Counted from the first letter of the stretch, positions 18,309 through 28,021 are shown. The stretch is 64,000 nt of DNA from Erythrobacter sp. HI0063 (GCF_001635685.1 NZ_LWFF01000313.1:51-64050); one strand, 5' to 3'. Program-made: numbers and translations. The notes: generated by a model from the sequence alone, not told the origin.

Positions 18309-19002
18309 GGCGCGGCCTCCCATGGATCAGATGCGTGGCGCTCGCCGCGCCGACAACCGGGGCGAGCAGGTTGAGAAACGGAATGGCGAGTAGCGCCGCC
18401 ACGATACCGCCCAGGACAAAGCGCGTGATCGCGCCGATGGCCGGGCCGCTATCGCTTCCGCGCGGAGAATGACGCAGGGCCACCATTTCGGTCAGTTCGC
18501 GTCCCAGAAGCAGCGCGTTGACGAACCAGAACAACAGCGCGGTGCCGATGCCCGTTACCAGCAGCACCAGCGCGAAGGGCAGGGCGATCAGGTTGAACAG
18601 GATCGCGCGCCCTGCGCCGCGTACGCCATTGGCGATGTCTTCGCGCAAGGGCAGCGTCCGCGCGGCTGCCGCGGCTTGCGGATAATGGCGCGCCTCGACC
18701 GCCTGGACGATCTCGTCCGCGAAAAGCTGGATCACGGCCAGCGCGACCACGCGAAACAGGAACCACGCCGCCAGCAGGCCGAGCACCAGAGCGACCAAAC
18801 CTGCCAATCCATCGCTGTAATCGGCAGGGAGATTAGCGACGATCCAGTCCTCGATCGCGGCATCGAGCGCCCACCACAGGGCCGCGCCGAGCCCTGCGAA
18901 AATCGCCAGCGTCAGGCCTGCGGACTTCGCGAGCACGCGCAGGATCGCGCGGTCGCCGAGCTGGGCGATCGACAGGGCGAGGGCCCGGGGCAGGCTCGTC
19001 AT
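18295..19002 (-). CDS. EI24-domain (CysZ-like) integral membrane protein
   Basis: A 235-aa membrane protein with about four to five hydrophobic segments: around residues 28-48, 67-92, 130-160 and 195-222. The pattern and the conserved stretch AILFNLIALPFALVLLVTGIGTALLFWFVNALLLGRELTEMVALRH match the EI24/CysZ family, whose E. coli member moves sulfate. Its location beside the suf operon is suggestive but it is transcribed convergently, and sulfate transport is not shown. The lipoprotein gene overlaps its 3' end. Confidence 0.8.
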   Translation of the reverse strand: MTSLPRALALSIAQLGDRAILRVLAKSAGLTLAIFAGLGAALWWALDAAIEDWIVANLPADYSDGLAGLVALVLGLLAAWFLFRVVALAVIQLFADEIVQAVEARHYPQAAAAARTLPLREDIANGVRGAGRAILFNLIALPFALVLLVTGIGTALLFWFVNALLLGRELTEMVALRHSPRGSDSGPAIGAITRFVLGGIVAALLAIPFLNLLAPVVGAASATHLIHGRPRHAPV

Positions 19003-19126
19003 TGCAGGCTCGTCATCAGCGGCGCGGAGTGGAAGAGGCGTAGCGCCAAGTCAATCGCGCCCTTGGCCTCGATCCGCCGAACCGCTAACCGCGCGCGATA
19101 CGATGAATTTTCTCGCTGGAGCATCC

Positions 19127-20149
19127 ATGACCGATACCGCCACCCCGACCCAATACGACGTCATCGCCATTGGCAACGCCATCGTCGACGTAATGGCCCC
19201 GTGCGAAGACGCGCTGATCGGCGAACTCGGCCTCAACAAGGGCGGGATGACGCTGGTCGATACCGCGCGGGCGGACGAACTCTATCAGGCGATGGGTCCG
19301 GCCAAGGAAATCTCCGGCGGATCGGCGGCCAACACGCTGGCGGGGATGGCGGCTCTGGGCGCGAAATGCGCATTCGTGGGCCAGGTGGCGGACGATCAGC
19401 TGGGCGAAGTCTTCACGCACGACATCCGCGCCATCGGCGTCGATTACGAGACGCCCTCTCGCCCTGCCGAGGGCAGCGAGGACAGCCTGCCCACCGCGCG
19501 CTGCCTCATCTTCGTGACGCCCGATGGCGAGCGGACGATGAATACGTTTCTGGGCGCGACCCAGTTCCTGCCCGCCGAAGCGCTCGACGACGATCTGATC
19601 GCCAGCGCGGGCATCCTCTATCTCGAAGGCTATCTCTGGGATCCGGAAGAGCCGCGCCGTGCCATGCGCCGCGCGATCGAAGTTGCGCGCAAAGCGGGCC
19701 GCAAGGTCGCCTTCACGGCCAGCGAAAGCTTCGTGATCGATCGCCACGGCGACGATTTCAGCGCTCTGATCGACGAAGGACAGATCGACATCCTGTTCGT
19801 CAACGAAACCGAACTGGCGACGCTGACGGGCGAGGCTGATTTCGACGCAGGCCTCGCCAGTCTGAGCGGCAAGATCCCCACCGTCGTCGCGACGCGCAGC
19901 GCCAAAGGTGCAGTCGCCGTGCAGGGGGAAACCCGCGCGGAAGTCCCTGCCGAACCGGTCGACAAGGTGGTCGACACTACGGGTGCGGGCGACCTCTTCG
20001 CGGCAGGTTTCCTCACCGGCCATGCGCGCGGCGAGAGCCTCGAAACCTGCCTCACCATGGGCGCGGTCTGTGCGGCGGAAATCATCTCGCATTACGGCGC
20101 GCGCAGCGAAGCGGATCTGAAGGCGCTGGTGGCGAAGCGGCTCGGGTAA
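19127..20149 (+). CDS. PfkB-family sugar/nucleoside kinase, adenosine kinase-like
   Basis: A 340-aa ribokinase-fold kinase. The first PfkB signature appears as ISGGSAANTLAGMAALGAKCAFVGQVADD, and the second as VVDTTGAGDLFAAGFLTG, with the catalytic Asp in GAGD. IGNAIVDVMA at the N-terminus is the substrate lid start. This subgroup is usually annotated adenosine kinase in alphaproteobacteria; the nucleoside substrate is inferred. ATG at 19127 is preceded by GGAG at good spacing; an ATG at 19103 is possible. It probably has its own promoter in the 124-bp gap after the divergent EI24 gene. Confidence 0.85.
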   Translation: MTDTATPTQYDVIAIGNAIVDVMAPCEDALIGELGLNKGGMTLVDTARADELYQAMGPAKEISGGSAANTLAGMAALGAKCAFVGQVADDQLGEVFTHDIRAIGVDYETPSRPAEGSEDSLPTARCLIFVTPDGERTMNTFLGATQFLPAEALDDDLIASAGILYLEGYLWDPEEPRRAMRRAIEVARKAGRKVAFTASESFVIDRHGDDFSALIDEGQIDILFVNETELATLTGEADFDAGLASLSGKIPTVVATRSAKGAVAVQGETRAEVPAEPVDKVVDTTGAGDLFAAGFLTGHARGESLETCLTMGAVCAAEIISHYGARSEADLKALVAKRLG

Positions 20150-20186
20150 GCTCTCGCTCGCAGATCTCGACCGGCACAGCCTCGCC

Positions 20187-21332
20187 ATGACCGACTTCAC
20201 CGTCACGATAAACACCCTCTACGTGGTGCTGTTCGGGACGGCTGTCATGTGCGTGGCGGCCCTGCTCGCCGGGATGCGGCGCAAGCGCGCGCTTGCCTGG
20301 CTGTTCGGGTCGATCGCGATCGGGACGCTCCAGGTCTGGACGATCGGCCTGTCGCGCGGGCCCCTGTTCGACATGGCGAGCGCCACGCTGCTGGTCCCGC
20401 TGGCGCTGATCGGCTTCGCCCAGGCGCTGCGCCAGGTCTATCGCCAGCCCTACGGCTATTGGCGCTGGCGCAGCGCGGCTTTCGGCCTGCTGATCGCCGC
20501 TTTTGCCGGGACCGTTCTCGAAGTCCCGTATGTGCTCGCTTACGCCGCGATGGTGAGCGGTTTCGCGATGATCGAATGCGAGCTTGCCTATCGCGTATGG
20601 AAGGTGAGCCGCAAACGTTGGCTGGATTGGGCCCTCCTCGCCGTTCTGATGGGCGTGGTGGCGGTGGAAGCGAGCCGACTTGTCGTGGTCCCGTCGATTC
20701 TCGGGCTCGACATGGGTTTTGCCGAGCTGCGCACTTCGGATGTTGATCGCACCTATCTCGTCGTATTGGGCGCGCTCGAACTGCTGGCCATCGTGCTGAT
20801 AATCGTGCGCGTGGCGGCCTGGGCGCTGGCGGATATCCGCTTCCGGGCGGAACGCGATTACCTCACCGGGCTCTACAATCGCGGGACGTTCGAATATCTC
20901 GCGCTCGATTCGATCCGGCGCGAACCGGGCGTGCTGATCCTCGCCGATCTCGACCATTTCAAGCGCATCAACGACCGCTACGGCCACGATATGGGCGATG
21001 GGGCGATCTGCGTCTTTGCAGACGTGCTGGAAAAGGCGACCGAGCGCCGCAGCGTGTGCGGGCGGATCGGCGGAGAAGAATTCGCGCTGCACCTGCCGCT
21101 GGCGACGCTGGAAGATGCGGCCGACATCGCAGAGCGGCTGCGCGGGAGCTTCGCCCAAGCCTGCCGCGAAAGCCTTTCGGTCGAAGAGGATCTGAGCGCG
21201 AGCATGGGCTGCGCCGAACATGCGGCGGGCGAGGATCTGTCCGCGATCATGCAGCGCGCCGACGAAGCGCTGTATCGCGCCAAGGAAAAAGGGCGCAACC
21301 GTGTCGAACTGGCGGAACGGTTGGCGGCCTGA
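20187..21332 (+). CDS. Membrane-bound GGDEF diguanylate cyclase
   Basis: A 381-aa protein. The N-terminal 215 residues form about six to seven hydrophobic helices with short loops. A GGDEF domain follows (about 225-380): DYLTGLYNRGTFE, LADLDHFKRINDRYGHDMGDGAI and the active-site GGEEF (295-299). The active-site residues are intact, so it should make cyclic di-GMP from GTP. The RxxD inhibitory site expected just before GGEEF is absent (ERRS there), so product inhibition through that site is unlikely. No sensory domain other than the membrane part is visible. It follows the kinase gene by 37 bp. Confidence 0.9.
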   Translation: MTDFTVTINTLYVVLFGTAVMCVAALLAGMRRKRALAWLFGSIAIGTLQVWTIGLSRGPLFDMASATLLVPLALIGFAQALRQVYRQPYGYWRWRSAAFGLLIAAFAGTVLEVPYVLAYAAMVSGFAMIECELAYRVWKVSRKRWLDWALLAVLMGVVAVEASRLVVVPSILGLDMGFAELRTSDVDRTYLVVLGALELLAIVLIIVRVAAWALADIRFRAERDYLTGLYNRGTFEYLALDSIRREPGVLILADLDHFKRINDRYGHDMGDGAICVFADVLEKATERRSVCGRIGGEEFALHLPLATLEDAADIAERLRGSFAQACRESLSVEEDLSASMGCAEHAAGEDLSAIMQRADEALYRAKEKGRNRVELAERLAA

Positions 21333-21347
21333 CGCTGCGGCGCCCGG

Positions 21348-22634
21348 TCAGCCGCGTTCGCGCCGCACCTCGCGCTGGCCGATATCGCGGCGGCAGAAAC
21401 CTTCGGGGAAATCCACCGCGTCGACCGCGCGATAGGCCGCGGCCTGAGCCTCGCTGGCGGTCCCTCCGAGGGCGGTCACGTTGAGGACGCGGCCGCCATT
21501 GGCGGTCAGGGTTTCGCCGTCGCGGGCAGTGCCTGCGTGGAACACCTTGGCCTCATGCGCTTCCGATTCGCCAAGATCGATCGTGCCGCCCTTTTTGGGT
21601 GTGCCGGGATAGCCTTCGGCCGCCATCACCACCGTCAGCGCGAAATCGTCGCTGAAGCGCGGCGGTTCGATCTCCCCCAGCCGCCTTTCGGCGCAAGCGA
21701 GCATGATCTCGCCGAGATCGCTGTCCAGCCGCATCATCAGCACCTGGCATTCGGGATCGCCGAAGCGGACATTGTATTCGATCAGCTGCGGGCCTTCGCT
21801 CGTCAGCATCAGCCCGGCATAGAGCACGCCCGAAAACGGCGTGCCCGCCTCGCGCATCGCTGTCACGGTCGGCTCGATGATGGTGCGCATGGCCTGCTCC
21901 TGCAGATCGGCGCTCAGCACCGGGGCGGGCGAATATGCGCCCATCCCGCCGGTATTGGGCCCCAGATCGCCTTCGCCCGCGCGCTTGTGATCCTGCGCGG
22001 TGCCGAAGGGGACGATGTGGGTGCCATCGGTCAGCGCGAAGAAGCTCGCCTCCTCGCCCGTCAGGAACTGTTCGATCACCACTTCCGCGCCGGCCGCACC
22101 AAACTTGCCTTCGAACATGTCCGACAGCGCGTGCTGCGCATCCTCGCGCGTTTCGGCGATCACCACGCCCTTGCCTGCGGCCAGCCCGTCGGCCTTCAGA
22201 ACGAAGGGCGGATCGAAGCGTTTGAGCGCCCCCCACGCCGCCTCCAGCGAGGTCGCGCGGATATAGCGCGCGGTGGGAATATCGGCCCGCTCGCACAGAT
22301 CCTTGGTGAAACCCTTGCTCCCTTCGAGCTGCGCGGCGGCTTTCGACGGGCCGAACACCGGAACGCCGGCATCGCGCAAGGTATCGGCAAGCCCTTCGAC
22401 CAGCGGAACTTCCGGGCCGACGACCACGAGGCCGATCCCATTCTCGGCGCAGAAGGTCTTCACCGCTTCCTGGTCGCCTATGTCGAGGGCGACGAGCTGC
22501 GCATGATCCGCTATCCCCGGATTGCCCGGCGCGGCGAACAGCGTGTCGCCTTCGCCAGCCAGCAGCCGGGATTGCGCCAGCTTCCATGCCAGCGCATGTT
22601 CGCGCCCGCCCGAGCCAAGCAACAGGATATTCAT
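21348..22634 (-). CDS. purD: Phosphoribosylamine--glycine ligase
   Basis: A 428-aa ATP-grasp enzyme catalysing the second step of purine synthesis, joining glycine to phosphoribosylamine. The start [19 protein letters not shown] is the fixed family N-terminus. [19 protein letters not shown] and [19 protein letters not shown] (metal and ATP ligands) are intact. The start codon overlaps the xseA start on the opposite strand by two bases (CATG at 22632-22635), so its ribosome binding site and promoter lie inside xseA. purH is far away at 53154, so the pathway is scattered. Confidence 0.96.
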   Translation of the reverse strand: MNILLLGSGGREHALAWKLAQSRLLAGEGDTLFAAPGNPGIADHAQLVALDIGDQEAVKTFCAENGIGLVVVGPEVPLVEGLADTLRDAGVPVFGPSKAAAQLEGSKGFTKDLCERADIPTARYIRATSLEAAWGALKRFDPPFVLKADGLAAGKGVVIAETREDAQHALSDMFEGKFGAAGAEVVIEQFLTGEEASFFALTDGTHIVPFGTAQDHKRAGEGDLGPNTGGMGAYSPAPVLSADLQEQAMRTIIEPTVTAMREAGTPFSGVLYAGLMLTSEGPQLIEYNVRFGDPECQVLMMRLDSDLGEIMLACAERRLGEIEPPRFSDDFALTVVMAAEGYPGTPKKGGTIDLGESEAHEAKVFHAGTARDGETLTANGGRVLNVTALGGTASEAQAAAYRAVDAVDFPEGFCRRDIGQREVRRERG

Positions 22635-24111
22635 GGCCGATTACCTCTCAGACGATAAAACTGACGGCGGGCTGGTAGCGCGGCAGGCGGACGGCGACAA
22701 CGCCCAGGCCTATTCGATCAGCGAGATATCGAATCTGTTGAAGCGGACCGTGGAGGATCGCTTCGGCTTCGTGCGGCTGCGCGGTGAATTGTCGGGCGTG
22801 AAGCGGGCGGCTTCCGGCCATCTCTATTGCGCGCTCAAGGACGAGAAGGCGGTGATCGACGGTGTTATGTGGCGGGGCAATACGCAGCGCCTGCCCTTTA
22901 AGCCGGAAGACGGGCTGGAAGTCGTCGCGACGGGCAAGCTGACGACCTATCCCGGACGCTCGAAATACCAGATCGTGATCGAGCGGATGGAACTGGCGGG
23001 CGAGGGTGCGCTGCTGGCGCTGCTCGAAAAAACGCGCGCGCGATTGGCGGCGGAGGGTCTGTTCGACGAGCGACGCAAGCGCCCGCTTCCCTTCCTCCCG
23101 CGCACGATCGGCGTGGTGACATCGCCGACCGGCGCGGTGATTCGCGACATTCTGCACCGGCTGGCGGACCGGTTTCCCAGCCGCGTGATCGTCTGGCCGG
23201 TGCTGGTGCAGGGGCAGGGCGCTGCCGAACAAGTTGCAAAGGCGGTGCAGGGCTTTTCCGGCATGGATGCAGGCGATCCGAACCGGCCCGATCTCGTCAT
23301 CGTGGCGCGCGGGGGAGGCTCGATCGAGGATCTGTGGAGCTTCAACGAGGAGATCGTGGTCCGCGCCATCGCCGAATCGACGATCCCCACGATCAGCGCG
23401 GTCGGGCACGAAACCGATACCACGCTCGCCGATTTCGCCGCCGATGTCCGCGCGCCGACGCCGACCGCGGCTGCGGAACGGGCCGTGCCGGTAAAGGCGG
23501 ACCTTGCCGCCATGCTCGCCGATTTGGGCCATCGCCAGCGGCAATGCGCGGCCCGGCCGGTCTCGCTGGGGCGTGAACGGCTCGAGGCGCGCGTACAGCG
23601 CATGCCGAAGCTGGAAGCGCTGCTGCAGCCCAAGGCGCAAAGGCTGGACGAGGCAGGCGAGCGTTTGCGGCGCGGCCTGCTCGACCGCGCGGCGGCGGGG
23701 CGACAGCGGCTAGGCGAATTGCGGCTGACTCCGTCGGTGTTGCAGCGAAACCTGCGCGATGCCGAACGCGATCTTGCCGCGCTGCGGTTGGCGCCCGCGC
23801 TGGTCGAGCGCCGGATAAGCGATTCGCGCGAGAGACTGGCGGGCACGGTGCGCGTGATGCGCTCGCTCGATCCCGATGCCGTGCTGGCGCGCGGCTATGT
23901 CCGGGTGACGGGCGCGGATGACAGAACGCTGACGGACCGGGCGGATGCGGCGAAGGAAGCCGTGCTGACGTTGAAATTCCGCGACGGCGATCTGGCGACC
24001 GTTCCCGCAGGATCGCCCGCCTCCGCCCCATCCGCCCCATCCGCGGCGCCCGCCAGGCGTCCCAAGCGCCGAACCGCCGCTCCGCCCGGTCAGGAGGATT
24101 TGTTCGGATGA
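22633..24111 (+). CDS. xseA: Exodeoxyribonuclease VII large subunit
   Basis: A 492-aa large subunit of exonuclease VII, which degrades single-stranded DNA into short oligonucleotides. The N-terminal OB-fold ([29 protein letters not shown]) precedes the catalytic region with [32 protein letters not shown] and [29 protein letters not shown] long Arg/Ala/Leu coiled-coil follows (about 300-420), then a Pro/Ala tail. No xseB is seen nearby. ATG at 22633 is the only sensible start before the conserved region; it overlaps the purD start codon. Confidence 0.95.
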   Translation: MADYLSDDKTDGGLVARQADGDNAQAYSISEISNLLKRTVEDRFGFVRLRGELSGVKRAASGHLYCALKDEKAVIDGVMWRGNTQRLPFKPEDGLEVVATGKLTTYPGRSKYQIVIERMELAGEGALLALLEKTRARLAAEGLFDERRKRPLPFLPRTIGVVTSPTGAVIRDILHRLADRFPSRVIVWPVLVQGQGAAEQVAKAVQGFSGMDAGDPNRPDLVIVARGGGSIEDLWSFNEEIVVRAIAESTIPTISAVGHETDTTLADFAADVRAPTPTAAAERAVPVKADLAAMLADLGHRQRQCAARPVSLGRERLEARVQRMPKLEALLQPKAQRLDEAGERLRRGLLDRAAAGRQRLGELRLTPSVLQRNLRDAERDLAALRLAPALVERRISDSRERLAGTVRVMRSLDPDAVLARGYVRVTGADDRTLTDRADAAKEAVLTLKFRDGDLATVPAGSPASAPSAPSAAPARRPKRRTAAPPGQEDLFG

Positions 24112-24135
24112 GCGCGGCTTGCTAGGGAGCGGTCC

Positions 24136-24348
24136 ATGTTGATGTCATCCCGAGATCGAAGCGGCGGCGGCGAAGCCCGGCTGCATTACGGCCCCAACGG
24201 CTTTCGCGTCCTGCGCGCGGGCACCCACGTATTCTGCGCGGTCAGCGGACAGGCGATCCCGCTGGAAGAGCTGCGCTATTGGAGCGTCCACCATCAGGAA
24301 GCCTATGCCAGCGCCGAAATGGCGACCAAGCGGATGGCGGGCGAATGA
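24136..24348 (+). CDS. DUF2093 domain protein
   Basis: A 70-residue protein with the DUF2093 core ARLHYGPNGFRVLRAGTHVFCAVSG, then IPLEELRYWSVHHQEAY. This short cytoplasmic family is confined, as far as I know, to alphaproteobacteria and commonly sits just after xseA. Function unknown; the compact Gly/His/Cys-containing core could be a small binding fold. GGGAG lies upstream of the ATG at suitable distance. It is 24 bp after xseA and just before an M23 lipoprotein, so the three likely share a transcript. Confidence 0.85.
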   Translation: MLMSSRDRSGGGEARLHYGPNGFRVLRAGTHVFCAVSGQAIPLEELRYWSVHHQEAYASAEMATKRMAGE

Positions 24349-24355
24349 CGAGGCG

Positions 24356-25303
24356 GTGCGGATCGTGACCATCGCTCTGCGTGGGCGCGGGGCGCTTGCG
24401 GCTGCGGTTACTGCGATTGCGCTGGCCGGGTGCGTGGCGAACGAAAGTGCTCCGCCCGTTACCGAGACGGTCCAGCCGGTGCGGGTCACGCCCACGCCGT
24501 CTCCTAAACCTTCCCCGCCTCCATCTCCAACGCCTGCGCCGAAGCCCACCCGCGCTCCGGTCTTCACCTTCGACGGCGAACTGACGCAAGGCGGCTGGAT
24601 TCGCGGCACGGCGCCGGGCAATACGGTGTCGGCCAAGCTCGACGATCAGGAGCTGATCCTCGACGAGGAGGGGCGCTTCTTCGCTGCATTCGATCGCGAT
24701 GCGGGGACGCAGGCGAAGCTCACTGCCACTCTGGCCGACGGGCGCGTGATCGCCAGCCCGGTCACAGTCTCGCCGCGCGACTGGAATATCGAGCGCGTGA
24801 ATGTCGCGCGCACGCCCGGCGGCGCTTCGCAAGCCTTCATGGCGCGGCGCAATCCAGAATTGGAAGCCATCTATCTCTCGCGCCAGAAGCGCACGGGGGC
24901 TGAAGGCTGGCGACAGGATTTCGTCTGGCCGGTGAGGGGGCGGATTTCCGGCCGCTTCGGATCGCAGCGCATCTATCGGGGCGAGCCGGGCAGCTACCAC
25001 TCCGGCCTCGACATCGCGCAGCCGACCGGCACGCCCTTCGTCGCGCCGGCGGATGGCGTGGTGGTGCTGGCGGTCGAGGATTACTCGCTCGAAGGGCAAT
25101 TGCTCATCATCGACCACGGGCAGGGGCTCAACAGCGCCTTCCTGCACTGTTCGCGCATTCTGGTGCGTGAGGGCGAGCGGGTCACTCAAGGCCAGCATAT
25201 CGGCGATGTCGGCGCGTCCGGGCGCGCCACCGGGCCGCATCTCCATTGGGGGCTCACCTGGCACGGCGCACGGCTCGATCCGCTGCTCTTCGTCGACCGC
25301 TAG
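24356..25303 (+). CDS. M23-family peptidoglycan endopeptidase lipoprotein
   Basis: A 315-aa putative lipoprotein (lipobox LAGC). It has a Pro/Lys/Ser-rich linker (about residues 40-65), a beta-rich region and a C-terminal LytM/M23 domain. The zinc ligands are intact: HSGLD for the first His/Asp and GPHLHWGL for the HxH. It should cut peptide crosslinks in peptidoglycan. The start is uncertain: GTG at 24356 with GACGAGG upstream is used, and GTG at 24365 is also possible; no ATG fits without running into the DUF2093 gene. Confidence 0.9.
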   Translation: MRIVTIALRGRGALAAAVTAIALAGCVANESAPPVTETVQPVRVTPTPSPKPSPPPSPTPAPKPTRAPVFTFDGELTQGGWIRGTAPGNTVSAKLDDQELILDEEGRFFAAFDRDAGTQAKLTATLADGRVIASPVTVSPRDWNIERVNVARTPGGASQAFMARRNPELEAIYLSRQKRTGAEGWRQDFVWPVRGRISGRFGSQRIYRGEPGSYHSGLDIAQPTGTPFVAPADGVVVLAVEDYSLEGQLLIIDHGQGLNSAFLHCSRILVREGERVTQGQHIGDVGASGRATGPHLHWGLTWHGARLDPLLFVDR

Positions 25304-25312
25304 GGAAGCCGG

Positions 25313-26401
25313 TTGCGCCCCCTGCGCGCCTTCCTCGCCGTGGCCGTGGCGCTCGGTCTGGCACCGGGAACGGTGTGGCGCAGCGACGTGCGCCCGATCG
25401 ATCCGGGCGCGGCCATCGTGTTCACGCCAGCGGATATCGCACCGGACGCACGGCGGCAGGGGCCTCTGCTGCTGACCGGGGCGTGGGCGCTGTCGAGCAT
25501 GAGTCGCGGCCTCGGCGGGTATTCGGCGCTGATCGCGCGCAGCGACGGCTCGTTGTTGGCGGCCAGCGATGCGGGCGGGTTGCTGGCGATCGAGCGTCCG
25601 GGGACGCGGGCGATGGAGGCACGCTTCCTCGCTATTACCGGCAGTGCCGAAAGGGACAAGCGCGACGCGGATGCGGAGGCCATGGCCCACGATCCGGCAA
25701 GCGGGCGGATCTGGGCAGCCTATGAGGGCAGCAATGCGATCGAGGCGCTCACGCCCGATCTGGCGCCGATCAGCCGTGTCGAACCCGCAGCCATGGCCGA
25801 TTGGCGCTCGAACTCCGGCCCCGAATCCTTTGCGCGGCTGGCGGACGGGCGCTTCGTCGCGATCGCCGAGGTCGTGCGCGCGGGCGAGACGTTTAATCGT
25901 GGTGTCGTTTTCCCCGACGATCCCACCGCAGGCGCGAAGGGCGAGGAGTTCCGCTTCGCTGCGCCCGAAGGGTTTCGTCCCGTCGATATGACGCAAGTGC
26001 CCTCGGGCGAGGTAATGGTTCTGCTCCGCCGGATCGAATGGGGCCTGCCCCCGCGTTTCGTCAACGCTATCGTGCGGCTCGATCCGGCAGGTCTCGAACC
26101 GGGCACCGTCTGGCGGCCCGAAGAGATGCTGTCTCTGCCGCGTGGTATGCCGAACGACAATTTCGAAGGGATTGCAGCGACCGGACCGGCTGATGGCAAG
26201 GCCGGGGGAGAGTCCATCCTCTGGCTGATTTCGGACGACAATTTCTCCGCATTTCAGCGTTCGCTGCTGGTGCGCATTGTCTATTCCGGCCCGGCGCAGA
26301 CACGCGTAAAGGGCGCCCGGAAGCTCCGAGCGCCCTTTACGCAGTCGCTAAGTCAGAAAAGCGAGCGGCGCCTCAGGCGGCCGCGGCGGTCGCCTTCTTG
26401 A
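25313..26401 (+). CDS. Esterase-like activity of phytase (phytase-like beta-propeller) family protein
   Basis: A 362-aa exported protein with an N-terminal signal ([20 protein letters not shown] start with GGGAAG upstream) and a phytase-like beta-propeller body. Recognisable are [47 protein letters not shown] and [11 protein letters not shown]...[19 protein letters not shown]. Members are periplasmic or secreted; substrate unknown. The natural family end is near LLVRIVY; the last 36 or so residues are read through a hairpin and end 29 bp inside the 3' end of rpmB, so the native stop seems lost. It begins 9 bp after the M23 gene. Confidence 0.8.
   Translation: MRPLRAFLAVAVALGLAPGTVWRSDVRPIDPGAAIVFTPADIAPDARRQGPLLLTGAWALSSMSRGLGGYSALIARSDGSLLAASDAGGLLAIERPGTRAMEARFLAITGSAERDKRDADAEAMAHDPASGRIWAAYEGSNAIEALTPDLAPISRVEPAAMADWRSNSGPESFARLADGRFVAIAEVVRAGETFNRGVVFPDDPTAGAKGEEFRFAAPEGFRPVDMTQVPSGEVMVLLRRIEWGLPPRFVNAIVRLDPAGLEPGTVWRPEEMLSLPRGMPNDNFEGIAATGPADGKAGGESILWLISDDNFSAFQRSLLVRIVYSGPAQTRVKGARKLRAPFTQSLSQKSERRLRRPRRSPS
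26306..26340. terminator. 11-bp stem-loop between rpmB and the phytase-like gene, probable terminator
   Basis: Perfect stem GTAAAGGGCGC (26306-26316) / GCGCCCTTTAC (26330-26340) with a 13-nt loop. Read on the minus strand it follows rpmB by 32 bp and would end that transcript; it could work both ways, but no long T-run follows on either strand. The phytase-like reading frame passes through it. Confidence 0.55.
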
Positions 26402-26663
26402 GCTCGCGCTTCACCTTGAGCGCGCGATCCGACAGCTTGGTGTCGCTGGTCTTCATCAGCCAGTTGTCGAGCCCGCCATTGTGCTCGACCGAGCGCAGGC
26501 CGTGCGTCGAAACGCGGAACTTGAAGCTGCGATCCAGCTTCTCGCTCATCAGCGTGACGTTCTGCAGATTCGGCAGGAAGACCTTCTTGGTCTTGTTGTT
26601 GGCGTGGCTCACATTGTGGCCGACCTGGCGGCCCTTGCCCGTCAGTTCGCAGATGCGCGACAT
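26373..26663 (-). CDS. rpmB: 50S ribosomal protein L28
   Basis: A 96-aa bacterial L28: [21 protein letters not shown] at the N-terminus, then [16 protein letters not shown] and the C-terminal [13 protein letters not shown] region. It is a structural protein of the large ribosomal subunit. ATG at 26663 was chosen because GAGAG lies 8 bp before it and the family begins MS(R/K)xCxLTGK; an upstream TTG is less likely. The 154 bp before it would hold promoters for rpmB and divergent tadA. Confidence 0.97.
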   Translation of the reverse strand: MSRICELTGKGRQVGHNVSHANNKTKKVFLPNLQNVTLMSEKLDRSFKFRVSTHGLRSVEHNGGLDNWLMKTSDTKLSDRALKVKRELKKATAAAA

Positions 26664-26817
26664 GATCAAATCTCTCGTTCGAATGGATGCGTGCGGAAAC
26701 TGGCCCGCAGGCGATCAAATAACACCGGTATCCCCGGAAAGCCGCGCGCATAGCCAGCGCATGGCGAATCGTCAAGCGTTTGCCGGGCGCGGGCCGACGA
26801 GCTAGGCACCGGTCACG

Positions 26818-27273
26818 ATGAGCGAATGGCCGACCCCCGAACCGATGGCAAGGGCCCTGGCGCTCGCGCGCGAGGCGGCACGGGCGGGTGAAGTCCCGGT
26901 CGGCGCGGTGGTGATCCATCGCGGGCAGGTGATCGGCGAAGGTCGCAATGCGCCGCGCCGCGATCACGATCCGACCGCCCATGCGGAGATCGTCGCCATC
27001 CGCGCGGCGGCGCAGAAGCTCGGCAACGAGCGGCTCACCGATTGCGATCTGTGGGTCACGCTGGAACCGTGCGCGATGTGCGCGGGCGCGATAGCCCATG
27101 CCCGGATCGCGAAGCTCTACTACGCAGCCAGCGATCCCAAGGGCGGCGCGGTCGAACATGGCGCGCGCGTGTTCGACCAGCCGCAATGCCTCCATCGGCC
27201 CGAAGTCTATGCGGGGATCGGCGAGAGCGAGGCAGGCGCGATGTTGCGGGAATTCTTTCGCGCGCGGCGCTGA
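26818..27273 (+). CDS. tadA: tRNA-specific adenosine deaminase
   Basis: A 151-aa zinc deaminase that converts A34 to inosine in tRNA-Arg(ACG), needed to read CGN codons. Zinc ligands are His55 in HAE (with proton-shuttle Glu57), and Cys85 and Cys88 in PCAMC. The start ATG at 26818 is 38 residues before NAPRRDHDPTAHAE. It stands alone between divergent rpmB and convergent RNase T2, which ends 13 bp beyond. Length is typical. Confidence 0.95.
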   Translation: MSEWPTPEPMARALALAREAARAGEVPVGAVVIHRGQVIGEGRNAPRRDHDPTAHAEIVAIRAAAQKLGNERLTDCDLWVTLEPCAMCAGAIAHARIAKLYYAASDPKGGAVEHGARVFDQPQCLHRPEVYAGIGESEAGAMLREFFRARR

Positions 27274-27286
27274 GCAGCGCCGACGG

Positions 27287-28021
27287 CTAGAGCCCGCGCC
27301 AAATTTTGACCTCCGAATCGTCCGCCGGGCCGAGCCGCTGGCGATCGCAGGGCGTCGGCAAGAAGCGCCGGTCGTAGCAGAGCCGCAATTCTTCCAGCCA
27401 TCCGCGTTCGTTCAGCTTGATGCCCACCGCATCGGTACGCCAACCGCGATTGGCGGCGACGAACCAGTCGCGCACATCGCCCGCGCTGAGATCGGGTTTG
27501 CGCGAGAGGCGGTCGAAATCGGGCCAGCGCAGCGAATCGAACAGGATGTTGCTGACGTGGTAATAGGTTTGCGGCTGGCGCGTCATGCAGGCGCCGTGCT
27601 TGGCCCATTGCCGGGCGACGAGGCGCGCGGACGGACTGCGGCAGAGCTGGCGGGCGACGGTCTGCGCCGAAGGGCGTGCGCGTGTGGCGCACCATTGCGG
27701 CCAGCTGCGCGCACCGTCGGGCCACAGGCCGTGAAGGACGAAGCCGAATCGTCCTGCGCGGCCCGAACATTGCCGCGCCTGCCTGCGATCGTTCTCGCGC
27801 ATGCGGCAGAATTCGGGCGACCAGCTCAGCGCCAGCGTATAGCCGGTGACGGGCACGCTGCGTACCGGCCCGTCGCGCTTGATCGCCGGAACGCTGGCCG
27901 TGCGGGGTAGCGAACACTGATAGGCCTGAGCCGATAGCGGTGCGGCAAGCAGCAGCGAACCGGCGAGGCAGACAGCGCGCAAGAATCGCGAGCCGGACCT
28001 ACTCCGTGCGAGATCCGTCAT
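27287..28021 (-). CDS. Ribonuclease T2-family protein
   Basis: A 244-aa secreted RNase T2-like protein with a signal peptide ending near LSAQA (about residue 33). The first catalytic block is RFGFVLHGLWPDG, with His97. The second is RQWAKHGACM, with Lys141 and His142; the Glu that normally starts this EWxKHG block is Gln138. Many cysteines suggest disulfides. It would degrade RNA in the periplasm or outside the cell; whether the Gln weakens activity is unknown. Its start overlaps the preceding membrane gene by 23 bp. Confidence 0.88.
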   Translation of the reverse strand: MTDLARSRSGSRFLRAVCLAGSLLLAAPLSAQAYQCSLPRTASVPAIKRDGPVRSVPVTGYTLALSWSPEFCRMRENDRRQARQCSGRAGRFGFVLHGLWPDGARSWPQWCATRARPSAQTVARQLCRSPSARLVARQWAKHGACMTRQPQTYYHVSNILFDSLRWPDFDRLSRKPDLSAGDVRDWFVAANRGWRTDAVGIKLNERGWLEELRLCYDRRFLPTPCDRQRLGPADDSEVKIWRGL

